From Ignavibacteria bacterium (GTDB lineage Bacteria; Bacteroidota; Ignavibacteria; Kapaibacteriales; Kapaibacteriaceae), in assembly GCA_016873895.1 (NCBI GenBank), contig VGVV01000009.1, positions 1 through 64,000 of the forward strand: DNA of 64,000 bases. The letters run 5' to 3'. Every line of letters begins with the position of its first letter. Position 1 is the first letter of the stretch. Both the position numbers and the translations under genes were made by a program. The notes beneath the pieces are model-generated. The model was not told where the DNA came from, did not search any database, and was given only the letters and a program-made list of their open reading frames with translations. This document shows positions 34,391-44,071 of this stretch, piece after piece.

Positions 34391-35782
34391 ATGTCAACAC
34401 GCATCGAACGCGACACCATGGGGGAAATCGGCGTTCCCTCGACAGCTTACTATGGAGCTCAAACAGCACGTTCACTGATTCACTTTGCAATCGGTGAAGA
34501 GCGTATGCCCAATGAAGTGATTCAGGCCATGGCGATACTCAAGAAGGCTGCGGCTATGGTAAACGCAGATCTTGGCGTACTCGAGGCCAGCAAACGCGAT
34601 CTGATTGTGCAGTCGGCTGATGAAGTGATCGACGGTAAACTCTTTGAGCATTTCCCGTTAAGCGTCTGGCAGACAGGATCTGGCACGCAGACGAACATGA
34701 ACGTAAACGAGGTGATTGCCAATCGTGCGATCGAGATCGCTGGTGGAGAGCTAGGTTCCAAAAAGCCTGTTCACCCCAACGACGACGTGAACAAGTCTCA
34801 AAGCTCAAACGACACATATCCAACGGCTATGCACATTGCTGCCGGTATTGCTTCAACATCGCGTCTGTTGCCAGCCCTTCGTGCGCTGCGCGATACGCTT
34901 GATGCCAAAGCAAAGGAGTTTGCGCCACTTATTAAGAGCGGTCGCACCCACCTTATGGATGCAACTCCAATCACGCTGGGTCAGGAATTCTCTGGCTATG
35001 TTCAAGCCCTCACAAACGACATCGCTCGCATCGAACATGCCCTCGGCGGCGTTTACGAGCTTGCGCTCGGTGGTACGGCTGTGGGTACTGGACTAAATAC
35101 ACATCCTGAGTTCGCGGTACGTTCTGCAGCCAAGATCAGCGAGCTCACGAACCTGCCGTTCGTTAGCGCGCCGAACAAGTTCGAGGCGCTTGCCGCGCAC
35201 GATGCTCTGGTCTTTTTACATGGGGCTCTGAAGACGCTTGCAGCATCGCTGATGAAGATTGCCAATGATATTCGTTGGATGGCATCCGGACCTCGCTGCG
35301 GATTTGGTGAGATCTCGATTCCTGAAAATGAGCCGGGTTCCTCAATCATGCCGGGCAAGGTTAACCCAACGCAGAGCGAAGCCATGACGATGGTTGCTGC
35401 ACAAGTCTTTGGGAATGATGTTGCTGTGAACGTTGGTGGTGCATCAGGCAACTTCGAGCTCAACGTCTTTAAGCCAGTGATCATCTACAATGTTTTGCAG
35501 AGCATTCGCTTGCTGGCAGACACCTGCACGATGTTTAACGAGCACTGCGCCGTTGGTATCACACCAAACGTTGAGCGTTTGAACTATTACAACCAGAACA
35601 CACTGATGCTAGTAACAGCGCTGAACCCGCATATCGGCTATGATAATGCGGCAAAGATTGCCAAGACAGCACACAAGAATGGAACAACGCTCAAGGAAGA
35701 GGCGGTTAAGTTTGGACTTCTGACAGAAGAGCAGTTCGATGAATGGGTGCGTCCTGAGGATATGCTCGGGCCACGTCGATAA
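34391..35782 (+). CDS. fumC: Fumarate hydratase, class II
   Basis: 463 residues of the aspartase/fumarase superfamily, catalysing reversible hydration of fumarate to malate in the TCA cycle. Start [17 protein letters not shown]; substrate-site segments [33 protein letters not shown], and [20 protein letters not shown]. The superfamily signature [13 protein letters not shown] is near residue 317 and includes the catalytic Ser loop. The full length matches FumC (about 460 aa), and [13 protein letters not shown] is fumarase-like rather than aspartase-like. The stop is five bases before the protease gene. Confidence 0.97.
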   Translation: MSTRIERDTMGEIGVPSTAYYGAQTARSLIHFAIGEERMPNEVIQAMAILKKAAAMVNADLGVLEASKRDLIVQSADEVIDGKLFEHFPLSVWQTGSGTQTNMNVNEVIANRAIEIAGGELGSKKPVHPNDDVNKSQSSNDTYPTAMHIAAGIASTSRLLPALRALRDTLDAKAKEFAPLIKSGRTHLMDATPITLGQEFSGYVQALTNDIARIEHALGGVYELALGGTAVGTGLNTHPEFAVRSAAKISELTNLPFVSAPNKFEALAAHDALVFLHGALKTLAASLMKIANDIRWMASGPRCGFGEISIPENEPGSSIMPGKVNPTQSEAMTMVAAQVFGNDVAVNVGGASGNFELNVFKPVIIYNVLQSIRLLADTCTMFNEHCAVGITPNVERLNYYNQNTLMLVTALNPHIGYDNAAKIAKTAHKNGTTLKEEAVKFGLLTEEQFDEWVRPEDMLGPRR

Positions 35783-35787
35783 TCAAG

Positions 35788-38763
35788 ATGTTCCATGTGA
35801 AGCACACCTGTACAATCATCGTGATACTCATGCTGGGCCCTCACTCATTGCAGGCACAGCGGAAGAGCGCGATTGTCGATATCGACCAGGTGCTTCGCAA
35901 ACGACCTGCCAGTCTGGAGCTGTCTCTGCCTTCGAATGATGGACGTGATGTGTATGTGGCAACCATGCACAAGAGCAACGTCGTTGCAGCGAGTGCTGCG
36001 TCGTTGGCGTTGTGCACGTATACTGGTAGCGATCAAGCTGGACGCAGCGTCGTGGCAACCATAGACCGCACACTTGGATGTGTTGTAACGGTTCTTGATC
36101 GTGGAGTCGGGTTTGATCTGCATCAATTACCAGGAGAGCGCTCTCTTCGTCGGCTGTTAGCCCCTTCTCGAGAAACAACATGCCGGACTGCTCCAGAACT
36201 TGTGAGCCCTTTGATTCGCGAGATGGTTACGAGTTCGCATAAGCCAGCTGATAACGTGCAGTCTACTGATACGCTTACCCTGGACCTGGCGATTGAATGT
36301 GACGGCGATCTTGTTCGTGAGTTGGGGTCAGTCGAGGCTGCCCGCGCTTATGTTACGCACCTTATTGCCGTTGGTTCTGCCGTTTATGAGCAGGAGCTGC
36401 ACGTGCGACTGCGCATTGCGAATCTGCGAGTATGGGAACCCGACGAATCACCATATGATCTTGAACATGATGTCTTTGGTTTGCTTGGCGAGTTCGTTGA
36501 TGAGTATGAGCGCTCGATGCAAGCAGTTGATCGCGACGTTGCCATTGTGATTACTGCAAGAGGTGGAGCCGGAGGAGTGGCTCGCTCAATTGGTGGACTT
36601 TGTGAGCAGGGGGCGAGTTATTGTGCAATCGATGTAAACGCAGAAGCTGAAGATTATCCAACGTGGTCGTGGGATGCTCAAGTGCTGTGCCACGAGATAG
36701 GGCACATCTGTGGCGGTATACATACGCAAAGCTGCTACTGGCCGCAGCCTCTCGATAGCTGCATTACTTCGGAATCAGGTTTGTGTTACACGTCTGAAGA
36801 GGTGCGACCGACTCGCGGCACGATCATGTCGTACTGCCATATGCAGCGCAGAAACGGAGGCACGTCTGTGATGGAGTTCCATCCACGTCAGCGTCCTATT
36901 CTGCGCACATACATAGAGCAGGCGCAATGTCCGGATAGGCCAGGACGCCGCAACGACACGAGTTCTCTTACTGTGATTGTTCGCGATCAGCAGGGGCTTC
37001 CATTACAGGGAGTGCAGCTCTCGATAACACTGATCGATAACGATCTCTATGGCGGTTTGCCGAAAGCGCCGAATCAGTCGGCGCTGATCACTGACCTAAA
37101 TGGACGCGTTAGGTTTGATTCACTCGGTATAGCTCTGTATACCATTGATATTGCAAAGCCCTATATCCGCGTCGGCATTGGTGAATTTGAAGATGATGCA
37201 TCTATCACGACTCTTGTTGAATCGTCACGCTCAGAATTGGTTCTTACACTCAGTAAAGCAGTTCTAGCGCGCTTTGTGATCGATTCAGTCAATAATGGCA
37301 ATACTGTCGTACTTAATCGATTCATGAGCCGTCCACAACTTCGGCTTGAGTTGGACGACTGTCCAACGAATAAGCATACATCCACATCCCTTTACGAGCG
37401 ATACCTCGTTCCTGGCTCATACGTTGTTGTGCCCAGTGCCATCGGCTGGAGATTTATACCACAATCGCGCGAGCTAACCATCGATCTGGACTCCTCTGTT
37501 GTAACAGCCCAGTTTAGGGGAGTGAAAACCAGTGATTCAGCGGTGACTGTTGTCGTTGGTTCTGGATTTGTTCACCGCACGTCTGCTCCATCGCTGGGGC
37601 TTACTGGGGGCGATGAGTACCGGCTCTACGACGACGATGCAGGAGAAATCGTTGCCGCTGATGTTGTTCCCGAGAACGGTGTGGCCGTGATTGACAACAT
37701 ACCGGCAGCACGCGTGTATTCAGCGTGGACGAACATTGATACTGCAGTATATGCACGCTGGTATCAAGAGCATAATGCAATCGTACCACTCTATGGTGTC
37801 CCGTCTACGTTCCTTGTAAAGCGGGAACGCAAGCGTCCACTGTTTGCGCGTCCATATACCTTCTCGCGCAGTGTAGGTACATACAAGCCCCTTTTCGAAC
37901 CGATCATTCTGCAGAATTACGCTAAGCCAACAAACGTGATCTCGCAGATCACACTGCCGTTTACCTTGCCTACCGGTGGCACAACACTCTCTGTCTATCG
38001 CAATGGGTTCCTAACGCTGGGTACTAACAAGCTGCCGCTATACACGCTGTTGCCGCTGCAGATGACGGACGATGTTGATGCGGTGATCTCACCAGTGGGG
38101 ACACAATTGGTACCGGATACTAATGCTCCTAATCCGTGGCATGTTGCCTATGAGATTCAAGGAACTGCGCCAAACAGAATAGTTGTGATTGAATGGCAGG
38201 AGCTTGCTGCGCGCGTATATGATCCAGCAACAGGAGTTGCAAAAATAAGTGGACGTTTTACGTTTCAAGCTCGCATACACGAGAATTTCACGGTTGACTT
38301 TGTCTATCAACGCCCTGTTGCTCTGTGGTATCCCGTGTTCGTGCAAATCGGTTTGCGTGGCGCTGACGAGCTCGATAACTCCGTTGTGCGCTTCCCAAGC
38401 GGCAGCGCACGCGAGGCAACTGCATCGTTTGAGTACGAAACAAATCCAAGCACCACGATCTATGAAACCGACATGACGTCAGGGCTTACCTACCGCTGGA
38501 GCCCAGGTGCAGCGTCGGTGTATAGCGATGACGATGAGTCGGTTACAGTAATGGCGTTGGGTCACAAGATTCAGGTGCGTAGCATTGCCTATGTGCGCCG
38601 CGTGCAACTGTATGTTCTGCATGGAGCGATTGTTGCTGATCTGCCTTCGAATGGCGAGCTCATAGAGCTCTCATGCAACGGGCTTGCTAGCGGACCCTAT
38701 ACAGTAGTCGTAACCACAGATGATGCTTGCTATGTGAAGACCATCATGCATCTTGCCCGCTAG
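35788..38763 (+). CDS. Secreted metzincin-like metalloprotease with a T9SS-type sorting domain
   Basis: 991 residues. Signal peptide (MFHVKHTCTIIVILMLG, ending LQAQ). A propeptide-like region (about 25-160) precedes a reprolysin-like catalytic domain (about 165-385). The zinc site CHEIGHICGGIHTQSC (H-E-x-x-H-x-x-G-x-x-H, His near 302) is followed by the Met-turn TIMSYCH (about 347), together defining the metzincin clan. Several Cys in the domain could pair. Carboxypeptidase-like/CNA-B-type strands (LTVIVRDQQGLPLQGVQLSI) and long beta-rich regions come next. The C-terminus (VQLYVLHGAIVADLPSNGE, then LASGPYTVVVTTDD) fits a type IX sorting module. Substrate unknown. It sits between fumC and murB, probably co-transcribed. 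Confidence 0.85.
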   Translation: MFHVKHTCTIIVILMLGPHSLQAQRKSAIVDIDQVLRKRPASLELSLPSNDGRDVYVATMHKSNVVAASAASLALCTYTGSDQAGRSVVATIDRTLGCVVTVLDRGVGFDLHQLPGERSLRRLLAPSRETTCRTAPELVSPLIREMVTSSHKPADNVQSTDTLTLDLAIECDGDLVRELGSVEAARAYVTHLIAVGSAVYEQELHVRLRIANLRVWEPDESPYDLEHDVFGLLGEFVDEYERSMQAVDRDVAIVITARGGAGGVARSIGGLCEQGASYCAIDVNAEAEDYPTWSWDAQVLCHEIGHICGGIHTQSCYWPQPLDSCITSESGLCYTSEEVRPTRGTIMSYCHMQRRNGGTSVMEFHPRQRPILRTYIEQAQCPDRPGRRNDTSSLTVIVRDQQGLPLQGVQLSITLIDNDLYGGLPKAPNQSALITDLNGRVRFDSLGIALYTIDIAKPYIRVGIGEFEDDASITTLVESSRSELVLTLSKAVLARFVIDSVNNGNTVVLNRFMSRPQLRLELDDCPTNKHTSTSLYERYLVPGSYVVVPSAIGWRFIPQSRELTIDLDSSVVTAQFRGVKTSDSAVTVVVGSGFVHRTSAPSLGLTGGDEYRLYDDDAGEIVAADVVPENGVAVIDNIPAARVYSAWTNIDTAVYARWYQEHNAIVPLYGVPSTFLVKRERKRPLFARPYTFSRSVGTYKPLFEPIILQNYAKPTNVISQITLPFTLPTGGTTLSVYRNGFLTLGTNKLPLYTLLPLQMTDDVDAVISPVGTQLVPDTNAPNPWHVAYEIQGTAPNRIVVIEWQELAARVYDPATGVAKISGRFTFQARIHENFTVDFVYQRPVALWYPVFVQIGLRGADELDNSVVRFPSGSAREATASFEYETNPSTTIYETDMTSGLTYRWSPGAASVYSDDDESVTVMALGHKIQVRSIAYVRRVQLYVLHGAIVADLPSNGELIELSCNGLASGPYTVVVTTDDACYVKTIMHLAR

Positions 38764-39779
38764 TGCTTAACATCCGACACCATATCGGCCTCGGCGAACT
38801 CACAACGTTTGGCTGCTCAGCCCTAGCAGAGCATGCGGTCGTTGTTACTAATTTCCAAGACCTGCAGGAAGCAGTGGCTTTTGCCCATGATAAGGGGCTT
38901 GCCATGCGCGTGCTCGGCAGCGGAAGCAATGTGCTGCTTACGGGCGATGTTTCGGGACTCGTGATCATCAACCATATGCATCAGCGCGCAGAGTGTGTTG
39001 ATAGGCGTGATGTACACATTCGCTTCGGCAGTGGTGAGAACTGGCACGACGCCGTCACCTGGACGGTGCATAAGGGATGGTCGGGCATGGAGAATCTCGC
39101 ACTCATTCCTGGTACGGTTGGTGCAGCACCCATGCAGAACATTGGAGCCTATGGTGTAGAGCAGGCATCCATATTTGAGGAACTCGAAGCCTTTCACTTC
39201 GACAGTGGTGAAATCCGCAAGTACGTTGCTGCTGATTGTGACTTTGGGTATCGAACAAGTGTGTTTAAGCGAGAACTGCGAGACAAGGTGATGATAACGT
39301 CAGTTACCTATCGTCTCTCGCTCGACCCAAAGCTCGTGACGTCATACCGAGACGTGCAGGAAGAGCTAGCTGCGATGTCTATCATCGAGCCAACAACACT
39401 CGATATCTACAACGCCGTCGTGAGTGTGCGCACACGCAAGCTTCCAGATCCACGTATAATTGGCAACGCGGGTTCGTTCTTCATGAATCCTGTTATCACC
39501 TCAGAGCAGGCATCTCAACTTCTGGAGAAGCATCCAACCATTCCCAACTATCCGCAGGCAGACGGAACAGTGAAGGTAGCAGCAGGGTGGCTGATTGAGC
39601 AATGTGGATGGAAAGGGGCTCGCCATGGATCATGCGGCGTGCACGACCGTCAGGCCCTTGTGCTTGTTAATCATGGTGGAGCAGTTGGATCAGAAGTCCT
39701 AGAGCTTGCCGAGAATATTCAACGCTCTGTAGCCGACACCTTCGGCATAACACTCGTGCGCGAGGTCAACGTTTGGTGA
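38763..39779 (+). CDS. murB: UDP-N-acetylmuramate dehydrogenase (MurB)
   Basis: The frame is open from 38727, but the extra residues lie inside the protease gene. A GTG at 38763, sharing one base with the protease TAG, gives MLNIRHHIGLGELTTFGCSA, which aligns with the start of E. coli-type MurB, so this start is preferred (338 residues). Features: FAD-binding VLGSGSNVLL and FGSGENWHDAVTWTV; ENLALIPGTVGAAPMQNIGA and YGVE; catalytic GNAGSFFMNPV (Ser proton donor); PNYPQADGTVKVAAGWLIEQ; and the C-terminal Glu region VREVNVW. It makes UDP-MurNAc with NADPH. The 3' end overlaps the convergent ABC exporter by 14 bases. Confidence 0.95.
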   Translation: MLNIRHHIGLGELTTFGCSALAEHAVVVTNFQDLQEAVAFAHDKGLAMRVLGSGSNVLLTGDVSGLVIINHMHQRAECVDRRDVHIRFGSGENWHDAVTWTVHKGWSGMENLALIPGTVGAAPMQNIGAYGVEQASIFEELEAFHFDSGEIRKYVAADCDFGYRTSVFKRELRDKVMITSVTYRLSLDPKLVTSYRDVQEELAAMSIIEPTTLDIYNAVVSVRTRKLPDPRIIGNAGSFFMNPVITSEQASQLLEKHPTIPNYPQADGTVKVAAGWLIEQCGWKGARHGSCGVHDRQALVLVNHGGAVGSEVLELAENIQRSVADTFGITLVREVNVW

Positions 39780-42700
39780 TCGCGGCGATGATGCCTTCCG
39801 ATAGCTCGATGATCATATCTGCATCGGAGACCGTGTCCAGACGGTGTGCAATGATGAGCACCGTTACATCCTGCAACTCTTCGCGAATCGTCTGCTGTAT
39901 CAATGCATCGGTTGCAACATCAACGCTTGCCGTGGCTTCGTCGAGCACGATGATGCGCGCACGTGTGAGAATGGCGCGGGCCATGCAGAGGAGCTGCCGC
40001 TGACCCTGGGAGAAGTTGACGCCCCCTTCGAAGACATCGGCGTTGAGCTGTCCTGGCAGCGCACGCACAACATCTGCAAGTTGCACGCGACGCAAAGCAT
40101 CCCAGACGCCTTCATCAGTGCATGTGTTGAATCGATCTACATTTGCACGAATTGTTCCGATGAAGAGTGTCGGGTCTTGTGGGATGATCGCGATGTTCTT
40201 GCGCAGCGTTTCAAGCGGGATCGTTGTGATGTCGACACCATCAATCATCACACGTCCACCATCGGGTTCCACGAAGCGGAACAGCGTCTGAAACAGCGTG
40301 CTCTTGCCAGAGCCCGTTCTACCGATGATGCCCACCGTCGATGCGGGCTCGATAGAGAACGAAATGCCCTTGAGCACGTGCGGCAGATGTGGAGCATAAC
40401 GAACAAAGAGATTCTCGACCGTGATAGCCCCTTGCGTGGGCCATTGCATGGTGCTTGATAGAACAGGTGTGGATGTGGTAGGTGGCTCGGGTTCGATAGA
40501 AGCATAGGTGAGTAGGCGCTCAACGGATGTCATGCGAGATTCAACTTCGCTAAACGAGCGGACGGTCCAGTTCAGGCTGCCCCAGAAGCTGAGTGCATAT
40601 GTCAAGACGAGTCCGGCAATACCAGTTGGAATGCTACCCGTCCATGCAACGATTACAATGATCACACATGTTGCGAGTGATACGCCCCCTGAGATAAGCG
40701 GCACGCGGGTGCTGAACCATCGGTTGAGCATAATGCTGCACCAGTACTGACGTTGATAGCGAGCCAAGATGTCGTAGTACGTGCTCAACATGAACTGCTC
40801 TTTGCCGAACCCATGCACCACGTCGAGTCCGGTTACGAGTTCCTTGAAATGCGCATACCTGCCCGACCTGCTGATCGACTCCAAACGCTTAGCCTCGCGC
40901 GCACTCTTGCGGTAGTCGCGTTGCAGTACGTAATACAGAGCAAGCACGGGCACAACCACAGCGACAACAACCGGGATGATTGTCAGGATCAGAACAAGCG
41001 CTCCGAGCGTTTGTGCGAGCGAGCGAATTGACTGTTCAAAGTTCCACGAGAGGTGGTCATCTACACCCTCAACGTCGCGCGCAAAACGATTGAGGATCCG
41101 TCCCATCGGCGTGCTGTCGAAGAATCTTAAGGGTGCGCTCAACACGCCGCTCAGCGCCTTGTTATGAATGAGAACGCCGGCCTTTGCTGCACGATACATC
41201 CAGAAGAGACGCTCGCCATAACAGGCCGTGAGAACGAGCACACCCAGTAGACCATAGATCACCAGGGCAGCGTGCGTTGAGATTGCACCAACGTCAGTAT
41301 TTCCAATCAGACCCGACCAGAATCCGGTTGAAGCACCTGGATAGGCATGCGCATCCGTCCAGCTTCCAAGCCACGACATTTGTGCCATTGGTAGTAGTGT
41401 TAGACCTACAGTGGTGGTTATCAATGCTATGAGAATGAACGGGGCTCTCCATGATGAGCCAATCATCGCACGCAGGTACGAGAGGTAAACACCCAAGCGC
41501 ACAGCACCTGTGGCGCGATCTTCGTCCTCGGTGATACGTCCTACCTCCTGCTGAGGCTCATCGGCGTATCCATCAAGAGTTTGCTGCGTTGACTGTGCAG
41601 CAACTTTCGTGGTGGCTTCGTGCGCGACCTCTGCCTGTGTTTGTGCTTCGAGCAGGCGCATCATGTGGGGATTGTGCTTTATCTCGTCGAAGGATCCACT
41701 TGCAATAACCCGACCATTCTCAACGATCACTACGATGTCGAACGTTGCAAGATGACGCAGCCTGTGTGTAACGACAACGCGGGTGATCGTAGACCACTCT
41801 CCAAACAGAAGTTCGTCAACAAGATGTTCTTCCGTGTCGACATCCACGGCCGAGAGCGGATCGTCGAGAAAGACTATGCCTGGCCTGTAATACACAGCGC
41901 GAGCAAGTGAGATTCGTTGCTTTTGTCCGCCCGAGAGATTCACACCTCGTTCACCAATCTCGGTCTGCAATCCTGATGGCATCATGCCAAGATCACGCGT
42001 GAGTGCGCACGATGTGATGGCGCGTTGCAGGTTATTGGGATCGGCAATCTCGCCAAAGAGAATGTTCTCACGAATCGTCGCATTCATGATAAACGCTTCT
42101 TGCGGAACATAGCCTTGCCGAGGCCGCACACCAGCAGGTACACCAATGTGGGTGATGCTTCCATGCTCTGCATGGTGAAGTCCAGCAAGCGTGCGCAACA
42201 GCGTACTCTTACCTCCGCCAACGGATCCAATCAAAGCAACGCTAGCCCCCTGAGGGATCGAGAGATCGATGTTCGAGAGTACCGGTGTTTCGGAATCCGG
42301 GAAGCGCATCGTAAGCCCCCTGACGTCGAGTCCAACGGGATGCGGTGCGTCGTCGATCGGCGCTGACTCAACCTCACGTGTAGACGCTTGAAAGAACGCG
42401 TTGAGCCTTGTTGAGGCCACGCGTGCATGCTGTAGATTGGCAAGTAAGTGACTGATCATGCCGAAGGGTTCTTCGAGCATGGTAAACAGTGCTAAGCAGG
42501 CAAAAATCAGTGGTGCTGTGAGAGTGCCGCCTAACAACGTGTAGGTGTAGAAGCCTGCAAACCCAACGAGTGTGGACGCCGAGACAAAGATCACGTTACT
42601 CAGTGCGTCTGTTTTCACAATGCGTATGCGTGTTCCAATCTCCTGCTTGCGCAGTTGTGCTACTTCACCAGAAACAGAGCTCTCCCACGCATGATACTTA

Positions 42701-43494
42701 ACAACACGAATACCCTGCAGTATCTGCGACATCAGTGTTACGCGCGTGTCGCGCAGTTCCATGATCTCGTGGTCGAGCTTACGAAAGCGTCTGGCCGTAA
42801 CAATGGTAAGGGGCGAGATGATGAGCAGCATTGCCAGTGATACCAATGTTGCGAGGCCCAAGTAATGCCACAGCAGGCAAATAACCACAATTGTCTGCAG
42901 TGCTGAGTTCATAAACTCCGGGATAAAGAACATGGCCTCTGCCATGGCATCCGTGTCGCTCGAGAGGTGATTAACGAGATCGCCCGTCTGCATCATCGAC
43001 CGTGCAGATCTGCGCAGACGCAGAGTGAGGTGCATTACACGATTGTTGATGCCGTTGACAACTGTGGCATAACCCCGCAGCATGGTAAAGTAGATGTGCT
43101 GCTGCACTATGGCACCAACCATGCCTAAGAGTCCGAGCGAGAGCGCCGTAGCAAATGCGGCCAGGGGAAGTGCCTGCCATGTGAGCGCAAAGTGAGCATC
43201 GCTAACGTTTGGAAGGAGCTCAAGGAGTCTATGGAGAATCAATGGCGAAAGTGCTGCGAGCAGCACCTTTGTCGCTACCAACAGCCCGATGCGTCTAGCA
43301 GGCGTTCCTGTTGCCCGAAACACACCAAAGATGAAGCGCCAAGGGTGAGACGCATCTATTCCAGCAAAAGCCTCCGGAGCATTGCGCGGCTCGAGAAACT
43401 TGGGTAGAGAGGGGGCGTCTTCTGGTTGCAGTGGACGCGACGTACCTACGCGGATGATCGACCCAGCGCTGTGGAACAGCAGATCCTTGAGCAT
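39766..43494 (-). CDS. MRP/ABCC-like full-length ABC exporter (TMD-NBD-TMD-NBD)
   Basis: 1242 residues in one uninterrupted frame. An N-terminal stretch with RPLQPEDAPSLPKFLEPRNA recalls the cytoplasmic linker before TMD1 in eukaryotic ABCC proteins. TMD1 covers about 60-360. NBD1 has Walker A GSVGGGKS (about 418), signature LSGGQKQRISLARAV and the Walker B region VFLDDPLSAVD, where the catalytic Glu is replaced by Asp, exactly as in ABCC NBD1. A linker (about 610-665), TMD2 (about 680-990) and NBD2 follow. NBD2 has Walker A GRTGSGKS (about 1061), QRQLLCMARAILTRARI and LDEATASVD with the catalytic Glu. The NBD2 signature reads FSQGQ instead of LSGGQ. So one consensus and one degenerate ATP site are expected. 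The substrate is unknown. It lies four bases downstream of two LOG genes. Confidence 0.93.
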   Translation of the reverse strand: MLKDLLFHSAGSIIRVGTSRPLQPEDAPSLPKFLEPRNAPEAFAGIDASHPWRFIFGVFRATGTPARRIGLLVATKVLLAALSPLILHRLLELLPNVSDAHFALTWQALPLAAFATALSLGLLGMVGAIVQQHIYFTMLRGYATVVNGINNRVMHLTLRLRRSARSMMQTGDLVNHLSSDTDAMAEAMFFIPEFMNSALQTIVVICLLWHYLGLATLVSLAMLLIISPLTIVTARRFRKLDHEIMELRDTRVTLMSQILQGIRVVKYHAWESSVSGEVAQLRKQEIGTRIRIVKTDALSNVIFVSASTLVGFAGFYTYTLLGGTLTAPLIFACLALFTMLEEPFGMISHLLANLQHARVASTRLNAFFQASTREVESAPIDDAPHPVGLDVRGLTMRFPDSETPVLSNIDLSIPQGASVALIGSVGGGKSTLLRTLAGLHHAEHGSITHIGVPAGVRPRQGYVPQEAFIMNATIRENILFGEIADPNNLQRAITSCALTRDLGMMPSGLQTEIGERGVNLSGGQKQRISLARAVYYRPGIVFLDDPLSAVDVDTEEHLVDELLFGEWSTITRVVVTHRLRHLATFDIVVIVENGRVIASGSFDEIKHNPHMMRLLEAQTQAEVAHEATTKVAAQSTQQTLDGYADEPQQEVGRITEDEDRATGAVRLGVYLSYLRAMIGSSWRAPFILIALITTTVGLTLLPMAQMSWLGSWTDAHAYPGASTGFWSGLIGNTDVGAISTHAALVIYGLLGVLVLTACYGERLFWMYRAAKAGVLIHNKALSGVLSAPLRFFDSTPMGRILNRFARDVEGVDDHLSWNFEQSIRSLAQTLGALVLILTIIPVVVAVVVPVLALYYVLQRDYRKSAREAKRLESISRSGRYAHFKELVTGLDVVHGFGKEQFMLSTYYDILARYQRQYWCSIMLNRWFSTRVPLISGGVSLATCVIIVIVAWTGSIPTGIAGLVLTYALSFWGSLNWTVRSFSEVESRMTSVERLLTYASIEPEPPTTSTPVLSSTMQWPTQGAITVENLFVRYAPHLPHVLKGISFSIEPASTVGIIGRTGSGKSTLFQTLFRFVEPDGGRVMIDGVDITTIPLETLRKNIAIIPQDPTLFIGTIRANVDRFNTCTDEGVWDALRRVQLADVVRALPGQLNADVFEGGVNFSQGQRQLLCMARAILTRARIIVLDEATASVDVATDALIQQTIREELQDVTVLIIAHRLDTVSDADMIIELSEGIIAAITKR

Positions 43495-43498
43495 CTAT

Positions 43499-44071
43499 CT
43501 ATCCGCGTTCCGTTCTGTCGTATAGTGGATTTCCTGCTTGCGCTTCAAGTGCCTGAAGTAGGTCTGCAACTGAGCTTGATACGACCATCATGGACTTGTG
43601 TTGTTCACGAACAAAACCAGTTGCAGACATGTGGTCTACCAGTGCGAGTAGTGGGTCGAAATATCCATTTGCATTGAGTAATCCGATGGGTCTATCATGC
43701 AGCCCGAGCTGTTTCCACGTGATGGCCTCAAAGAGCTCATCAAGCGTACCATAGCCCCCTGGTAGAGCAAGCAGCATCGACGAATGATCGATCATCAATT
43801 GTTTGCGAGTATGCATTGTTTCAACGATTGTGAGCTCTGTACATTCTGCATACAACACTTCATCGACGGCCAGAAATGTCGGGATTATACCATGCACGTA
43901 TCCATCAGCAGCACGAACCGTGCGGGCAATTGAGCCCATAATACCGATGCTGCCGCCGCCATAGACTAAACCCCAGTGGCGACGAACGAGCTCATCAGCA
44001 ACTTCTTCTGCTGCAGCTGTGTAGGCAGGATTCGACCCCGATAGCGAGCCACAGTAGATACAGATATTCAT
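43499..44071 (-). CDS. LOG family protein (TIGR00730), short form
   Basis: 190 residues with a Rossmann-like fold of the LOG/lysine-decarboxylase-like family: phosphoribohydrolases that release free bases from nucleoside 5'-monophosphates (cytokinin activation in plants and some bacteria). NICIYCGSLSGSNPAYTAAA, VYGGGSIGIMGSIARTV, and the signature LPGGYGTLDELFEAITW. The P-G-G-x-G-T-x-x-E core is intact and the paired Arg is in MHTRKQLM. It overlaps the upstream LOG paralogue by ATGA (44068-44071) and is followed by the ABC exporter. Confidence 0.92.
   Translation of the reverse strand: MNICIYCGSLSGSNPAYTAAAEEVADELVRRHWGLVYGGGSIGIMGSIARTVRAADGYVHGIIPTFLAVDEVLYAECTELTIVETMHTRKQLMIDHSSMLLALPGGYGTLDELFEAITWKQLGLHDRPIGLLNANGYFDPLLALVDHMSATGFVREQHKSMMVVSSSVADLLQALEAQAGNPLYDRTERG

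Noticed and set aside
38727-38762. Upstream ATG start for murB
   Set aside because: Lies inside the protease gene; alignment with MurB begins at the GTG at 38763.
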